Below, in pieces: positions 32,501-33,070 of a DNA stretch of 33,070 bases. Origin of the DNA: Firmicutes bacterium UBA5286 (GTDB lineage: Bacteria > Bacillota > Proteinivoracia > UBA4975). Position 1 is the stretch's first letter; each line of letters starts with the position of its first letter. The notes beneath the pieces are model-generated. The model searched no databases and was not told the DNA's origin. It saw nothing but the letters and a program-made list of their open reading frames with translations. The position numbers and the translations under genes are program-made. The stretch spans positions 1 through 33,070 of the forward strand of contig DHSM01000018.1 in assembly GCA_002408465.1 (NCBI GenBank), read 5' to 3'.

Positions 32501-33014
32501 CAGCTTTGACACCGCCATTATCGCCTACGGCAACAACTTTCCTGACGCTCTGTCAGCAGCCCCCTTTGCCGCCGCCGAGGGTATTCCCATTCTTCTCACT
32601 CAGACCGGCAAGCTGCCCCAGGAGACCATTCAGGCGTTGGAAGATCTAGCCATTGCCAAAACCATCGTCGCTGGCGGCGCCAGTGCAGTTGGCTCTGCCG
32701 TCTTTAGCCAGCTTCCTCATCCCCTGCGCTTGGAGGGTTCTACCCGGTACTATACTGCAGTGGCTTTGGCTGAACATTTCCAGCCCCAGAGCGACAAGCT
32801 GTATTTGGCCACCGGCGCTGACTTTGCAGATGCCATCAGCGGAGCTGTTCTGGCTGCCAGGGACAATGCCGCCCTGCTCCTGTTAAGTAATGTCGTCCCC
32901 TATCCGGTAACCGAGTTCATCCTTAAATACGGCACTGAAGAAATCCTTTTCCTGGGGGGCAAGGCTGTCATCCCTGATAACATTCCTGAGGCAATCAAGG
33001 GGCTGGAACCATAG
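29577..33014 (+). CDS. Secreted subtilisin-like protease with CWB2 cell-wall anchor (bacillopeptidase F-like)
   Basis: A 1145-residue S8 protease. A signal peptide (ITALLLSLILSLFQLPALA) is followed by a propeptide (about 30-150) and the catalytic domain with Asp199 in IIDTG, His244 in GHGTHVAG and Ser413 in GTSVAAPH. Residues about 601-752 are an immune-inhibitor-A/MAM-like sandwich (DFSQYPVGWTW to WFIDQFSLEG), as in bacillopeptidase F. About 772-850 resembles a carboxypeptidase-regulatory-like domain. Residues 854-1145 are three CWB2 repeats (RLSGNNRYATA, RISGANRFATA, RLEGSTRYYTA), which bind wall polymer. The start is TTG at 29577, with GAGGTG six bases upstream; the GTG at 29568 lies in that site. 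Confidence 0.93.
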   Translation: MFNSKTRGIVITALLLSLILSLFQLPALAAVEKIHPRVRAAMAKGDFVQILIKLSLQEDPQEAALAALDQLPAGTQPVQRKLAAGQAVLDALQSTATSSQKQLLSLLETAVQNGLAREIRSFFIVNIIYAEVHPTLVSSLARRRDVAAILPNTAVGKADGAVTETDFSLNQDWNLEDIGVFAVHKSGITGSGVVVGIIDTGVDWNHPDLERRWRGYNPAGPANPSLNWYDAVNGLSMPYDDDGHGTHVAGIIAGENGTGVAPGASWIAAKAFDEFGEANSAWLISAGEYMLAPLDASGNPCPDMAPDIINNSWGMDSGFDEWYRPMVQAWRAAGILPIFAAGNGSGAGSIFVPANYPEVLAVAAVNTDNRRSIFSGEGPAPYLEIYKPDLAAPGENIFSTRAGGGYSLMSGTSVAAPHVTGIAALLLSQDPNLTPETLEAVFKQTALPLTDSQYPDTPNCGYGYGLVKADAALALVREPTGIIQGKVSAPISGVSAPVITHTPIHEYYIDGDLPICAQIEDSLGVVKAEMIIWDSVEQADITFPMDLLDGDNKSGTWLCWLSFEEEVPLSLKYTIQFQNRAGLKSVSGPHLASLVPGILPAYTNDFSQYPVGWTWDGDWEWGNGSRGPKPQLGDALFGTGLEKYYAPYSWSSLYAPPLDLSQVTDAAVSFQHWYDLAPGDSAQVFISTDYLETWEVLVDFEGTSSGWHSWTLDLSAWDNCPDPIIIGFDLLAEENGGNKSGWFIDQFSLEGSGPGPAMPSPSTEVTQGDGNSGAIPLEAVITVVETGEIVRTGYADGIFSGSFVLVHPLSQTETPTLRVAARGYKPLVKNISIASGEKVNLDLFLTPLNFSFQRLSGNNRYATAAAISQRGWEKAETVFLARGDNYADALAGVPLASALNAPVLLTSPNSLPDSTRQELLRLGVKKVYILGGSSAIASGIETILKQELGMETERISGANRFATAAEIAGRLSKLTSFDTAIIAYGNNFPDALSAAPFAAAEGIPILLTQTGKLPQETIQALEDLAIAKTIVAGGASAVGSAVFSQLPHPLRLEGSTRYYTAVALAEHFQPQSDKLYLATGADFADAISGAVLAARDNAALLLLSNVVPYPVTEFILKYGTEEILFLGGKAVIPDNIPEAIKGLEP

Positions 33015-33070
33015 ACTATTCGGGGAACAAGGGTAATACGCCTATATCCTCTAGAAAATGCTTTCAAAAT

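Overview
The window looks like chromosomal DNA from an anaerobic or facultative member of the Bacillota (Clostridia-type). Supporting signs are strong GGAGG ribosome-binding sites with frequent GTG/TTG starts, a SAM-I riboswitch on a methionine ABC transporter, a subtilisin with three CWB2 cell-wall-binding repeats, a phasin-like/AarF gene pair, FeoAB and an MntR-type regulator. Base composition is near 50% GC. The genus cannot be fixed from the sequence. A DUF1538 (UmpAB-type) cation/proton antiporter hints at sodium or pH stress, but only as inference. No rRNA, tRNA, CRISPR array or prophage was seen.

Layout. 53-2303 (-): two DUF1538 membrane proteins and a fused double P-II protein in one overlapping operon. 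2375-3486 (-): an extended SDR epimerase/reductase with its own promoter and terminator. 3601-5477 (+): phasin-like protein and an AarF/UbiB kinase-like protein. 5512-8623 (-): DUF368 lipid-carrier translocase followed by CopA copper ATPase. 8654-8950 (+): a 52-residue zinc-ribbon gene, too short for most ORF callers, with a consensus promoter and a terminator. 8993-11362 (-): feoA-feoB, divergent from an MntR/DtxR regulator (11495-11974, +). 12008-13600 (+): DEAD-box RNA helicase. 13574-15659: a RAYT (REP-associated tyrosine transposase) between inverted REP-like palindromes, with a third palindrome 1.2 kb away. 14453-18266 (-): prolyl oligopeptidase, nitroreductase and a two-domain RsmC-like methyltransferase. 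18306-21003 (-): SAM-I riboswitch-metN-metI-metQ. 21075-22037 (-): EamA exporter. 22067-24802 (-): GNAT, HD hydrolase and PhzF-like genes in an overlapping operon, then a VanX-type dipeptidase. 24874-28222 (-): a 1017-residue GNAT fusion protein behind an elaborate leader RNA that contains a 23-codon ORF. 28261-29476 (+): tandem cyclophilins, one a lipoprotein and one cytosolic. 29577-33014 (+): secreted cell-wall-anchored subtilisin.

The parts most worth a second look are: (1) the leader upstream of the GNAT fusion, which shows mutually exclusive stems, an intrinsic terminator and a small translatable ORF; (2) the fusion protein itself, an acetyltransferase joined to about 870 residues of unrecognised beta-rich sequence; (3) the REP/RAYT cluster, where three unrelated genes take their stop codons from copies of the same palindrome; (4) the tandem P-II protein coupled to a split DUF1538 antiporter. 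Metal handling (CopA, FeoAB, MntR), envelope maintenance (DUF368, VanX-like, CWB2 protease, cyclophilin lipoprotein) and methionine uptake are the recurring ordinary themes.
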